Shown here: positions 33,819 to 45,830 of the stretch, in pieces | Layout of the letters: the number at the start of each line of letters is the position of its first letter | Position numbering within the stretch: the stretch's first letter is position 1 | Source: Paraspadella gotoi | Taxonomy: Eukaryota; Chaetognatha | DNA: 64,000 nt | Reading direction: 5' to 3' | NCBI GenBank assembly: GCA_051294375.1 | Contig: CM119263.1 | Location: forward strand, 2,005,060 to 2,069,059 | Program-made: the position numbers and the translations under genes | The notes under the pieces: model-generated | Seen by the model: only the letters and a program-made list of their open reading frames with translations | Database searches by the model: none | What the model was told of the DNA's origin: nothing

Positions 33819-33896
33819 AGATCTGAAAATTCCGAAGTCTTAACCGATGAGTTTCACCAGCTGCTCCAGGCCAGACGATACCAGACCAGACGATAG
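33819..33896 (+). CDS. Candidate gene, exon 3 of 3 (C-terminus)
   Basis: A T-rich tract and CTTTATTCCTCAG give a strong acceptor before 33819. The phase-0 frame encodes RSENSEVLTDEFHQLLQARR then YQTRR and TAG at 33894-33896. It looks like a helical, charged C-terminal tail. It is the best-supported of the three exons by acceptor quality and composition. It could instead belong to another gene with an exon between 32.0 and 33.8 kb. Confidence 0.42.
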   Translation, partial: RSENSEVLTDEFHQLLQARRYQTRR

Positions 33897-34105
33897 CAGC
33901 TCCTCTCGAGAAAAAGGTATAAAAATTCATCCTTATAACCGTTCACTTTTCTGGCTCCTATACATATTTACTTGCTCCTCATCTCTTTCACTCCAGCAAC
34001 AACCAACTCCTGTTTTATCTGAGGCACTCCACTCTGCTCTCTCGCGAGACGCTGGGCGACGACCGACCCTAAAAATTCTTAGACGACCGATGGTTTACGA
34101 GAGAG

Positions 34106-34243
34106 NNNNNNNNNNNNNNNNNNNNNNNNNNNNNNNNNNNNNNNNNNNNNNNNNNNNNNNNNNNNNNNNNNNNNNNNNNNNNNNNNNNNNNNNNNNNNNN
34201 NNNNNNNNNNNNNNNNNNNNNNNNNNNNNNNNNNNNNNNNNNN
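34106..34243. other. Assembly gap, 138 N
   Basis: Gap within a (GA)n tract that continues to about 34275. Confidence 0.95.
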
Positions 34244-34276
<33 letters not shown>

Positions 34277-34388
34277 ATGGAACAATGATTGAGTGTGAAA
34301 GCGAGAGAGAGAGAGAAGGGAAAGGGACGGAGAGAAAAATAGAAAGAGAAAATGAGACAATAATTGAGTGTGAAAGCATGGGAAAGAA

Positions 34389-34445
<57 letters not shown>
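34244..34445. repeat. (GA)n tracts with a duplicated GAGTGTGAAAGC spacer
   Basis: GA runs at 34244-34273 and 34395-34446. Between them AATGATTGAGTGTGAAAGC and ATAATTGAGTGTGAAAGC form a short tandem duplication. Confidence 0.85.
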
Positions 34446-34449
<4 letters not shown>

Positions 34450-34980
34450 TAGGAGTTAGTTTTGTGAGAGACTTCTGAAAATTCACCCAGTAACGATTTT
34501 CAAGTCTTTGCATACAAGTGACTCCATTATTTAAGAGAGTTCGGGCAGGTTTAAAATAGAAAATATCCTAAACATTACATGAAAAATAAAAACACTTTAG
34601 GCGTTGAACTTTTTCTAAATTCCGTACAAACAATTTTTGACTGAAGAGTAAATTACATTTAAATCGCATAACAATACACAAGAATCGAGTTCAGGTCCAA
34701 GATAAACCCAAATGTGAAGGGGCAAAATAAAGGAAAAAGAGAAAAAGGTGAGAGAGAGATTGAGGAATCGAAAGAAAGGAAAAGGAAATGACGAAGAGAA
34801 GGTGAAAGAAAGAGGAAAAGGAAGAGAAATAAGAAGAAAATAAGTAAAAGGGAAAACCTCGGGAATGAGTTAAAGACCTCGTTTTGGACAAGGGTTTCCC
34901 GTCGGGAGTCAGGTGGGTCCCCTTCTAATCAACTCACGCCCACTCATTCGGCGCTAAAGACGCTACGTGCGGTCTCTCTC
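34450..34980. other. Unique and purine-rich DNA, no gene recognised
   Basis: 34730-34860 is purine-rich (GAAAAGGAA words). I found no exon. Confidence 0.5.
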
Positions 34981-34985
34981 TCTCT

Positions 34986-35140
34986 NNNNNNNNNNNNNNN
35001 NNNNNNNNNNNNNNNNNNNNNNNNNNNNNNNNNNNNNNNNNNNNNNNNNNNNNNNNNNNNNNNNNNNNNNNNNNNNNNNNNNNNNNNNNNNNNNNNNNNN
35101 NNNNNNNNNNNNNNNNNNNNNNNNNNNNNNNNNNNNNNNN
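34986..35140. other. Assembly gap, 155 N
   Basis: Gap following a (CT)n tract. Confidence 0.95.
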
Positions 35141-35276
35141 TCTGGACAATGACTCGACGAGTATTTTTGTCTCTTCTCTTCTCTTTTTTCCCTTCTCTTC
35201 CCATCTCCTCTTCTCTTTTTTTCTCTTCTCTTTTCTTTTCTTCTTTTACCTTATCATATCTCCACTTCTTCCTCTT

Positions 35277-35372
35277 CTCTTTTCTTTTCTTTTCTTTTCT
35301 TTTCTTTTCTTTTCTTTTCTTTTCTTTTCTTTTCTTTTCTTTTCTTTTCTTTTCTTTTCTTTTCTTTTCTCC
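35277..35372. repeat. (TTTTC)n pentanucleotide
   Basis: About 18 units. Confidence 0.95.
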
Positions 35373-35411
35373 TCTTCTCTTTCACCAATTCCGTGATTGA
35401 AAGGTCACAAC

Positions 35412-35488
35412 TGGATGGGGCCCGAGGGTCGGTGGGCGTTGAGTCCCGTTTTCGAGACGAGATCATCGCAAATCATTTCTTCCGCCAT
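35412..35488 (-). CDS. Possible first coding exon, minus strand
   Basis: The ATG at 35488 sits in AAGATGGCGGAAG, a context that combines a good start site with YY1-like (AAGATGGCGG) and ETS-like (GCGGAAG) promoter words typical of TATA-less housekeeping genes. The frame reads MAEEMICDDLVSKTGLNAHR then PSGP and has GC-ending codons. It needs a donor at CA|GTTGTG (35411) because a stop follows. The plus strand is also open here (35404-35503, ending HFFRHLESE and TAA). I prefer the minus strand because of the start context and codon bias. Confidence 0.28.
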
Positions 35489-35761
35489 CTTGAATCAGAA
35501 TAAATAAACAAAAGACATCGTAGATCTTATAATAAGAAGCTGAATATGAAAAAACATACATTGCGTAATGTGCACATCACATAAAGAAATCAATCATACA
35601 AAATTAAAAAAGTACGACAACAACAACAACGACGACGACGACGACGACAACAACGACACGTAATCAGCGTTCAACAGCCGTAAACTTACCCGAGCGAAGT
35701 TAAGGACTCGAGCAGAACGCAGCCGAACGGACCTTACCTTGAAAACGGTCTTAAAACTCCG

Positions 35762-35764
<3 letters not shown>

Positions 35765-35853
<89 letters not shown>
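35765..35853. repeat. (CT)n microsatellite
   Basis: Pure CT run of about 45 units. Confidence 0.95.
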
Positions 35854-35856
<3 letters not shown>

Positions 35857-36417
35857 AGTGACCCAATCTATAGCAAAAATCTTTCCTGCGTCCAACGATA
35901 ATAATTATAAATAAGTTTTGGGTTTTAGAATATCGTATTTCGGGAGCTATTTTACTAATTTAATCTTTGCCAAATTTATAACCTGACCACTAACCATGCT
36001 CCCTGACCCTCAATCACCAACCCAAATCCCTAAGCCTATTCGTCAATCTAATCCTGAACCTTAATATATTCAATATTATTCCACCCGATGAACTAATGCA
36101 ATTCTAAACGTTAGCGTAAATAAGTCTGTTTTATTACTGGTTCATCTTATATAACAAGTTTGAGCAAAAAACCCCGGATCTGTACGCGGGCGTTTAGCGG
36201 TGAGCGTCGAATCGGATGATAAGTTAAGAAGGAAACAAGTTTGAGCAAACAATGTCGCATCTGCCTACGAGGAAAGTAGCAAACCAGATGTTAAGTCATG
36301 TTATTACAACAGGTCATAACATAAAACCAAAAATTCCTAGTATTGTGATCTTGCCAGCAAAAATAATTTTCAAAATAAATTCATGGAAAAAATGTCAATT
36401 CAAGATCGTATTTTCCT

Positions 36418-36592
36418 GATCATCTGGTCACTTCCGGATCATCACTTCCGGATCATCACTACCCGATCATCACTTCCCAATCTTCACTTCCGGATCATCA
36501 CTTCCCGATCATCACTTCCAAATCTTCACTTCCCGATCATCACTTCCCAATTTTCACTTCCGGATCATAACTTTCCAATCTTCACTTTGTGA
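36418..36592. repeat. 14-bp minisatellite CTTCCCGATCATCA
   Basis: Three alternating variants (CTTCCGGATCATCA, CTTCCCGATCATCA, CTTCCCAATCTTCA) make a 42-bp higher-order unit. The array is about 175 bp here but about 900 bp at 49701-50600. Confidence 0.9.
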
Positions 36593-36739
36593 TTGTCGAT
36601 TCCCAATTATTAAATCATTCTTACCTAAGGATTTAATAACGATTTATTAATGCGATAATAGGAGATACAATATACAATAATAATCGATCATTGACAATTT
36701 ATTTTTATTGAAAATTTATCAATAAATAGAGAGAGAGAG

Positions 36740-36789
36740 AGAGAGAAACATAATCATAACAAGATCATAACATTATAAACCATAACAAT

Positions 36790-36822
<33 letters not shown>

Positions 36823-36850
36823 TTCAATCATTCAATCAATCAAGCAATCA
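36740..36850. repeat. (AATC)n tract next to a short (GA)n
   Basis: AATCAATCAATC array with TAAT and CATT interruptions. Confidence 0.85.
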
Positions 36851-37099
36851 GAGAAAAATAGTACAAAACTCTAAAACAACAGCAAATAAACGCCTATCTG
36901 TTCCAGTTCACAGTCGGCCAGAAGGTCGCTGATTCGAGTCCAGCTTTGCCTTTACTTTAGGGAGAAAATGTGGCCTTTTCAATCATCTATGCCCCCTTAC
37001 CGTATGACGGAGCAGCGAATTTCTCTTGCGCTCTCTTGCTGGATGACTTTTTAGAGTCAGGATCGGGATCGACAAATACGATAATTTAAACGATGGATT

Positions 37100-37185
37100 A
37101 ATTGTTTAAGGTTTCGGTGAGGGATAAGGTTAGTTTAGAGGATAGATATTAGGGATTAGGCTAAGGGATTAGGGTCATTTTTCCC
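37100..37185. repeat. Telomere-like GGATTAGGG words
   Basis: Short array of GGTTAGTTTAGAGGATAGAT and GGATTAGGCTAAGGGATTAG words, present again near 51.15-51.22 kb. Confidence 0.5.
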
Positions 37186-37499
37186 GACGCTACTTTTGCA
37201 ACAATAAAACTCTGGCATGCTGGGTGACTCAGCAAGAGAAAGAATTAAGCCTCCGTCAGGATCGGGATCGACAGAAACGACAACGATAATTTGAACGATG
37301 GAGGAAGCAGTTGCGACGGTGAGAGCGACGACAAAACGAGTGACGCATAAAACGACGATGGAAGCAGCAAAAGATACGATTTTTGTGCGTGTGTTTTTGT
37401 CTGCTGCTTCAGGAGCCGCAGCAAGGGGGCTTCTTTGAAAAAAAGTGCCGGTACGTTGTTCATAATTGACTTTTTAAAATTTTTATACGTGACTTTCAC

Positions 37500-37830
37500 T
37501 AAGCAAATCATATTCTTTTTTCTTTTCTTTACAGATTCAACTTCTCTCTCTTTTTTCTTTTCTTTACAGATTCAACTTCTCTTTCTTTTTCTTTTTCTTT
37601 TTTCTCTACAATTTCAACTTCTCTTTCTCTTTGTTCTTTTCTTTACACATTCAACTTCTCTTTCTCTTTCTTCTTTTCTATACAGATTCAACTTCTCTTT
37701 AATCTCATACTTTTCTTTCTTCTTTTCTCTACATATTCAACTTCTCTTTAATCTCATACTTTTCTTTGTTCTTTTCTCTACAAATTCAACTTCTCTTTAA
37801 TCTCACACTTTTTTCGAACCACTTTCTCTT
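37500..37830. repeat. CTACA-TTCAACTTCTCTTT repeat
   Basis: Roughly eight units of about 40 bp, each with ACAGATTCAACTTCTCTTTC-like sequence. The frames that read FNFSL are repeat translations. Confidence 0.75.
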
Positions 37831-37987
37831 TCCACATTTCTTTCGCCACCTTATCTTTTTTTCCTCTTTTCTTTTTATTCTTTTTTTTTTCATCTTCTCC
37901 ACTTTACTTTAGCTTTGATTCTCCATTTTCTATTTTCTAGAAATTCTCATCTTTTTTTTCCTCTCAACGCCTTTCCCGGTGTTCCCG

Positions 37988-38027
<40 letters not shown>

Positions 38028-38344
38028 CCTCTCATATTTTTGTTTTAATCTCCTTTTTCTTTGTATTTTTTCCTCATTTTTCTTTGTCCTTTCCTCTTTC
38101 TCTCATCGTCTTTATTTTTTTTCTCTTTTCTCCGAGAAAATCGGATATTTTATTTACCCACATTGAAATCATCCACGTTGTCCCCACAATATCTCGTCCA
38201 CATTTGCTCACACTCAACCACCCACACTTTCCCACATTCGCTCTTTGTGACGCAAAGGTTCTGTCTTTTTTCTTTGGCCGTTTATTTAAATTTAAATTTA
38301 GATTAATTATGACACTTTTATTTATTATTGATTTCGGTTGATAT

Positions 38345-38820
38345 ATTGTTTTTCTTTTTTTTTCTTTTGTTTTTGTTTAAATTATTTGCCTTCTGCTTTC
38401 CTTTCCTCCTTTGCCTCCCTTTCCTGTCTTTCCTCCTTTTTCTATCTTTCCCCCCTTTTTCTCTTTTCTCCTTTACCTCTCTTTCCTTTCTTTCCTCCCT
38501 TTCCACCCTTTCCTCTCTTTCCACTCTTTCCTTCCTTTCCTCTCTACTTTCCTTCCTGTCCTCCTTTCCTCTCCTTTCCTTTCTTTTCCTGCCTTTTTTC
38601 TTCTATCTTTCCCCCCTTTTTCTCTTTCTCCTTTACCTCACTTTCCTTTCTTTTCTCCCTTTCCACCCTTTCCTCTCTTCCCCCTTTCCTTCTTGTTTCT
38701 CACTTTCTTTCTTTCTCCCTTTTCCTTTCTTTCTTTCCCTTTCCTCCTTTTCAGTGGCGGCCGGCTCCGGAGACGAATTGGAATCAAGAATCAAGGCGAA
38801 ACACAACATGGAGAGAAAAG

Positions 38821-38870
<50 letters not shown>
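38345..38870 (+). CDS. Long pyrimidine tract and possible short exon
   Basis: About 400 nt of CCTTTCC-rich pyrimidine tract ends in CTCCTTTTCAG (38754). The next 60 nt are open as VAAGSGDELESRIKAKHNME followed by Arg-Glu codons of a (GA)n tract. Similar segments occur at 49583-49700 and 52820-52950. An exon is possible, but a 400-nt pyrimidine tract makes any AG look like an acceptor and no downstream exon is seen. Confidence 0.15.
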
Positions 38871-38872
<2 letters not shown>

Positions 38873-40543
38873 TGAGGGAACAAAAAAAAGAGAGAGAGTG
38901 TCAACTCGTCTTGCTCAAGTTATTGGAGTCACGGAATTTGGTGATTGCGAACGCGGAAATAATATCTTTATCGAGAGTGGGCTGACCGTCGAAATTCAAA
39001 ACAGGAAAAAATAAAAAACAGAAAAGAAAAAAAACAAAAATCAAGGGATTAAAATCTTCCGGTTTCATGAGACTGCTCCGCGCCGTCCCTCCGCCGCTGG
39101 GCTTACCCCATAACCCACAACGAAACTTCTTCTGCGGCTAACAATATCTCCCTCATATCCATAATCGACCCCTCACTATTGTTCCCCACAATTGTTATCC
39201 CCTCTGATTCCCCCGCCAGTCCTCGGCCGCCTTTATATAGTTAGTTGTGAACATCAAGAGAATCGGAAACTGGAAAATAATCAGTTCGGCAAAAGGGATG
39301 GTGAGAGGGCCGAGAGGGCAAAGGCGGTGGAGAGGGAGAGAGGGAGAGAGGGTAAAGGGAAAGTGAGAGGGAGGAGGGTAAGAGAGAGGGTTAGAGAGCG
39401 AGAGAGCAGTAGAAGGAAGACGGTAAGAGGGTGAAAAGGGCAAAGAGAGGCCAGTAAGGGCAATGGGGGCATTTTTTAAAAAATGTGAAAAATTAGTATT
39501 AATAACTTCTCCCGCAACTCTCAAATTCGACATAACAGAGATAATAATATCTCTCGTGTCATGAAACAAACGTCAGGTTAATATTTTTAAAAAATATTTC
39601 TACGAATTTACATTTAATCTGGATAACCTTTTTGAAATAAAAATTTATAATTTTTGCTGATTCGCCATATGGATTCTGCTGAGTTTGACAAGAGCGAAAG
39701 TGAAGTAAAATAAAAATTTTATTTATTAAATAGAGAACTGAGAGCTTTTTAGCAAACTCTCAAATTTTCAGTTTGAACAGAATAAATTAATCGGAATATC
39801 ACAGTCCAATAGCTATAGCACGCAAAAAAAATATAAAGAATGGCATATGTAACACAATATGATACCAATTACCACATGCGCCAGCCAGCGCATAGCATAA
39901 TAAATAGGGGTATTTCAACGAATTCAAAAGATTTATTAAAAGTCATTCCCGAGGCGTCGTCCCCGCCCCAACACACACAAATAAAAAAGGAATTAAATTG
40001 GAAATTGACTCTGAAAAGATTTTCCAATTTAAGATTTGAGGCTTAAATCAGTAACGAACCGAAACAAGAGATGTGACGTCCGCGACGACGACGAACAGAC
40101 GACGACAAGGCGAATGATAATAAACGATAATCAAGACATGAATAATAATTAAATTATATGACTAAGTGACATTAAAAATTTAAACCTAAAAATAACTTGA
40201 TTTTCTAAAATTTCACGCAAGAAAGGGAATCTTTGGAAAATAAGACCTAAGATGAAGTAACAAATATTTTGGGTCGCGTGTAGTGGGCGATTGGCGCAAA
40301 GATTGTGGGTGGCGCGAAAAGGTATGGAAATGATCGCAAAGCGACGTTTGACGCGGCAGGGAACTTTGGCGAGGGGGAGTTGCATACCGGTGACGTCTGA
40401 AGGAAGTTGGCCACCTAAACGATGAACTACAGGGAGTCGCGTGTCAGGATTGGACAAAGTTTAAGCGAATGAAGTTTGACGAACGAGACTGGGTGACTAG
40501 AGAAACGAAATGGAAGTTCGCCAAGGGAAGACCAAGTAATAAT

Positions 40544-40544
<1 letters not shown>

Positions 40545-40615
<71 letters not shown>

Positions 40616-40645
40616 AAGAGAGAGAAGAGAGAGAGAGAGAGAGCG
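40545..40645. repeat. (GA)n microsatellite
   Basis: Counterpart of 54608-54705. Confidence 0.95.
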
Positions 40646-40915
40646 TCTCAAGAAATAATGGAACTTCTGTCAAACTTCCAAATTTTGACATTTATGTTCA
40701 GCGAAGGGGAACAGAGAAATTGAGCGCTCGAACTCGAGAAATTCTATTTGAGTTTGTCGAAAGATTTTTTGGTCGAAATTTGAAAATGAAATCGTAACCC
40801 GGAAAGTGTCTTATGAAGTGAAAAATAATTTTACTAATTGTAATTTATCTTTAGTTGTTGGGTGACTATGTAAGAAAGTACTATTTAAAACATTTAAAAA
40901 TTTGTATTTGCTTTA

Positions 40916-41032
40916 AATAAAATAAAAATAAATGAATAAATAAATAAATGAATAAAATAATAAATAAATAAATAAATAAATTAAATAAAATAAATAAATA
41001 AATAATAAATAAATAAATAAAATAAATAGTGA
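40916..41032. repeat. (AAAT)n microsatellite
   Basis: Noisy counterpart of the regular array at 54975-55109. Confidence 0.95.
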
Positions 41033-41444
41033 ATAAAAGTCCGTTAGAAGCATTTTTTGTGCATGTTCTTTCCCAGCCATCCGTTTGGAGCCTGAATCTT
41101 CTGAGGCCGAGATTCGATCGAATTTCTTTTCACGAACGAAAAGAAAAAAGGAAAAAAATTTCATCATCATAACTAAATTATTTTATCAAGTTTTGTCCGG
41201 CATTTTTTATCGCTTTTTTTTTCAAAATGAAGAAAAATCTACTTAAGAAGCCCACGCGAACCATTTTGAAAAAAGGAAAAACGCCGGTGGAGGTTTTCCT
41301 TGCGTTGGGTCCATTTCTCATCGATTTTTTTTTAGATTCGAGATCACGGACGTGAAAGTAACGAGAGACCAAATTGTTTTTAAAAGAAGTGCCCATATTT
41401 CGAAAGCGCTTCATTTCGTTTTCTAAATCCCTGATTTGAAACCT

Positions 41445-41600
41445 GCAATAACCTCATAACCCCAAATACTTCGCCAATTTTAACCGTAATCTTAAACCTT
41501 ATCCCGTAACTATCGCTAAATCTCTAACCTTAATCTTACCCTTAATCCCATCGAAGCCTTACCCTAAAGCCTAACCTAAATACTTAAACTTTTTTTTAAA
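41445..41600. repeat. Degenerate telomere-like CCTAACC array
   Basis: AACCTCATAACCCCAAATAC and CTAACCTTAATCTTACCC words, then AAATGGGACGCTTATGAAAA. Counterpart at 55500-55690. Confidence 0.6.
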
Positions 41601-42388
41601 TTCGCATTTAAAAAACTGAAATGGGACGCTTATGAAAAATCTGGCCCAACAAAAAGATAAGTGAAGAAAAATGAAAAAAAAAGGTTCTAATGGAAATTGA
41701 ATTTTTTTTTTCACAGAGTCTGAATTTGTGGGCGAGACTCACGCCGAGCGACGAGGAAGAATCGTCGGTACTGGGTGTTGTTGATTCTGAAAAAGATGAA
41801 TTGATTAATTTAAGTTGATTCGATTTTTAGAAATTGATTAATTTATGAATTGATTGAATAATGAAAGATAGCTTGATTGATTTAATTGAATAATATATAT
41901 CTTTATTGATTGATTGAATCGTTGATCATTTTATTTAATATTATTAGTCTATTTTGTGATTGATTAATTAATTGACCGGCTATTTTAGTTTTTTAAAATC
42001 ACAAGAAACGAACTAAACTGGCGGTCTATACTTGTGCGTCTTATATTTGTAATTTAAGATATGATTATGCATATCGCACTATTTAATAATCGTATTTATT
42101 CCGAATTCTATGCTGACCCCTCTTCTCGGTTGGAGGAAGCGTGACAATTTCCTTCTCGCAAAACCCCGCTTCGCTTTTGTTCCCTTCGGACAGGGAACCC
42201 GTAGAGGCCGCATGTTCTCCCTTCTTTCCCGTGGGACCGGGCATTCCCGGCGGGCAGTTGCACGGTCGGGACCTTGTGGACGGATTTTGGGGAGGGTTTT
42301 TTTTGGTGTCATGTGAATTTAAGTGAGAAATGGTCAATGGATATGTAATGATAGTTCAATAATCAATGATGATTTGTGAGGAGAGAAG

Positions 42389-42484
<96 letters not shown>

Positions 42485-43029
42485 GAGAGATGAGAGACGA
42501 TCCTCGAAATCCCCTTATAATAAGCCTCACCTGTCCTTTCTCTCCCTTCTGCCCTCTCTGCCCTTCATCGCCTCGCGTGCCCTTTCGGCCCGCTGGGCGC
42601 TGGCAGCCGCGTTTTGTCCGTCAGGCCGCGGGCCCTGCCTTGCCAGGAATTCAGCCGGCGCCTGAGAAGGGAAGAAAGTGGAATACCTGTCGCGACACAG
42701 GAAACATCCCAGCAGTGGGATCAAGGAAAACTATTCCGCCGAGCAAAGGACCCTTGACCGTTCGTTCCATTCGTCCCCGCGTTTTCCTTTGGGCCACGAG
42801 GACCTTGGGCCCACGGCCCCCAGGCTTGGCCGTCGCGGCCGTGAAGCCCGTGCGGCTCCGTCCGTGCCTTCGGGTTCCCTTTGTCGCCCTGAGGTTATTA
42901 AATTCAATATATTGCAATAGATTTATTACAATATAATTTAATATTAAACAAGAATAATAATGTCAAACTTTATGCCATAATAAAAAAAAAAAAAATCTTA
43001 AAAAGCAATAGGGGATCGAAGCCAGCTTT

Positions 43030-43255
43030 TCGATGGTAACCAAATATTAATGGCGAGATGATACACTAATATTGATGCGATGATAACCAATAAATGATGC
43101 GATGATAATAAAAAACTGATGTGTTTATGCTAATCAAATGATTGATACGATGATAGTCATTCATTGATGTGATGATATCATTCATTGATATGATGATAAT
43201 CATTCATTGATGCGATGATAGTATTCCCATTGACAGCGATGAGTCGCATTCATCG
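43030..43255. repeat. GATGATAATCATTCATTGAT minisatellite
   Basis: Roughly 22-26 bp units differing at GCGATGA, GTGATGA and ATGATGA. Counterpart at 56990-57205. Confidence 0.8.
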
Positions 43256-43285
43256 TAAATAAAACAAGCAAATGCGTGTATGAAT

Positions 43286-43344
<59 letters not shown>

Positions 43345-43404
43345 TTGAGAGAGGCTGTCAGTTTTCACATCTCGTTTATATAAAGAATAATCAAATTTTT
43401 AGAA

Positions 43405-43501
43405 AAAAAAATTCACAGAAAATCTCGGATGTAAATTTGGGATTTTTGGTATTGAAGAAAAAAGCGCGGAATAAATGGGTCGGAAATAAATAGAAAGAAA
43501 A

Positions 43502-43532
<31 letters not shown>

Positions 43533-43640
43533 GAAGAGAGAAGAGAGGAGAGAGAGAGAGCAGAGAGAGAAAGATAGAGAGAAGCTGGACCGCCAGCTGC
43601 AGAAGATGAACTCGTTTTTCGACGGTATCTGAAGTAGGGA
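43405..43640 (+). repeat. (GA)n-carrying interspersed repeat copy
   Basis: Same order as at 1436-1694: AATCTCGGATGTAAATTTGG head, (GA)n core, then GAACTCGTTTTTCGACG. Further copies in this block lie at about 44805-45050 and 45570-45830. Confidence 0.7.
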
Positions 43641-43876
43641 CGAACTTCTTTCCCTTTCCTAATATTTTTTTTACTTATCAAAAAAAATTTTTATGTCCTC
43701 TCTTAAAAAAGTTTTAATCTTGAATGAATTTGATTGTTTTTTTTTTTTTTTAAGAGAAAACACAGACCGGAGGTCAAAATTTCATTATTTGCGATATTTA
43801 ACTATTTATAAATATTTATCCCAACTCAAAATAATTACTTATTTAAAAAAGAATAAGAATGATTAAATATATACAC

Positions 43877-44517
43877 TGTATGGTGGACTAAAATCCACCA
43901 ACCGTTCATCAGCAGAGATTGGTTGCCGGAGCATAGTCATTTCGCCTCCGGTGGGTTAGCGCCTGGTGGGTCGTCTGGGTTTAAGAGGGACGGGGCGCTA
44001 TACCCGCCTGATTGATAGTACAGCCTGATCCGAAGCTAGGGACTGCTTATATTGAACGGTTCTGTCATTAACACTTATCAATAATTACGTCTCTTCATTG
44101 GTGAGCCCGACTTCCGAACACAACAGCAACAACAACACTTTCAGGCGACATGCCTCAAACCTGGCGAGCACATATTTCGCCCACAACAATATCAGGCGAC
44201 ATGCCTCAACTTGTGACGGAACTTTCCACAACAACAATTCACTGAAAGAGAGAGATTTACCTACGGGAGGGGGGGATGTATGGTGGACTAAAATCACCAA
44301 CCGTTCATGCAGCGCCATTGGTGTCCGGAGGCAAGTCATTCGCCTTCCCAAACCCAAAGGATCCGGGGTTCTAGCCCCCGGTGGTCGTACTGGCAGTTAA
44401 GAGGGGACGGGGCGCTTACCCCGCCTGTAACATGGTGTTAACAGCTGATCCGAAGCTCAGGGTAGCTTATATTGAATGGTTCTGTCATTTATTAATATAA
44501 TTTACTGTTCTACTTCA
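43877..44517 (+). mobile_element. Miniature LTR retrotransposon (duplicate of 57805-58497)
   Basis: LTRs at 43877-44097 and 44277-44517, flanked by ACAC on both sides. The primer-binding-like TTGGTGAGCCCGACTTCCGA (44098-44117) and the purine tract GGGAGGGGGGGA (44265-44276) read cleanly here. See the entry at 57805 for the full description; this is most likely the same insertion assembled twice. Confidence 0.75.
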
Positions 44518-44804
44518 ACACTAAAAAAAAATTTAATTTTAAATTGTAAATGTTAAGAATAAAAAAAGTAATGTTTAATTTGACAAAATTCTCTTCTTCT
44601 CAACTCCTTTTTTTAGAATATAATTTGCCAATAGTGGGCCGACCCGGTCCTTCAAGTTTACAGTAATAAACAAAACAAAAAAAAAATTTTTATATAGGAA
44701 GTTTAATATATGCAATTAAATTAATCCGCGCAATTGCCGGACAAATAGCAGCTATATGTACATGGTGAACATTGCCTGCAATTTTTTTCTAAAAAAATGA
44801 ATCC

Positions 44805-45153
44805 ATGAAAAATCTCGGATGTAAATTTGGGATGGATAGAGAAAAAAAATAAATGGCGATAAATAAAGTTTTAGAAGGAAAAAAATAATAAGAATTTTTC
44901 AAAAAAAAGAAACGATCGTACATTGAGGAGAGAGACAAGAGGAGAGAGGAGAGAGGAGAGAGAGAGAGAGAGAGAGAAAAAAAAAAAGGCTGACAGAGCC
45001 GGAACTCGTTTTACTCGTTTACCTACTCGCTCGTCCGCCTGGTGAAAAAAAAAGGTTGAACTAAAAAAATTATTTTTTGTACAAAAAAAGAGATAGAAAG
45101 AGAGGAAGAGAGAGATGAGACAGATTAGAGAGAAAGATTAGAGAGGAGAGAAG

Positions 45154-45190
<37 letters not shown>

Positions 45191-45830
45191 CGCGGAACGT
45201 CCGTTACTCGCCTCGTTTACAGTGAATAAATTTTTTTTTGTAAAAAAAAAAAAAAGGAGAGAGAGGAGAAGAGAGAGAGAGAGGAGAGAAAGAGAGAGAG
45301 AGGAGGAGAGAGAGAGAGAGAGTAGAAGGAGAGAGAAGTTTCCCCCCCAGCCATTCCAACGATACGCAATATTAGTCACTCTTGTTTATATCGGCGTGAT
45401 CTCGGTCAAGTTGAATTTTTTTTTAATACACGTAACGTTTCGCGTTGCCTGCCATGCAAAACAGCGTTATTAGGTCATGTTCCCTCGACATTGTTTACTC
45501 GTTGCCCGCGCCTGCAACGGCCTACGAAAATCAGGTCAAGTAATTATTCTTCACATTTTCTCAAAAAAATCCACGAAAAATCTGCAGATGTAATTTTGGG
45601 ATTTTGTATTGAGAAAAGAAGCGGCGGAATTAAAATGGCCGTATAATAAAAGTTTTTAGAAGGAAAAGAAATAATAAGAATTTTTCAAAAAAAAACGGTG
45701 GTAAAACCAAGTGAATTAATTTTTTTTTTTTGTAAAAAAAGAGAAGAGAGAGAGAGAGAGAGAGAGGAAGAGACGGAGGGAGACGGAGGGGAGAGAGAGA
45801 GAGAGAGCCTGAACTCGTTTTTTTAAACTG
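44805..45830 (+). repeat. Cluster of (GA)n-carrying interspersed repeats
   Basis: Two or three copies of the GGATGTAAATTTGGGAT-headed repeat in tandem, each with AATAAGAATTTTTCAAAAAA, a GA core and GGAACTCGTTT. Counterpart at 58780-59960. Confidence 0.7.

Noticed and set aside
35670-35760. Possible 5S rRNA or small RNA gene near GTAAACTTACCCGAGCGAAG
   Set aside because: Superficial resemblance only; no conserved 5S internal promoter or arm structure could be made out.
42376-42936. Plus-strand frames opposite the collagen exons
   Set aside because: The Gly-X-Y frame on the minus strand explains this GC-rich DNA; the plus-strand frames are shadows extended by (GA)n.
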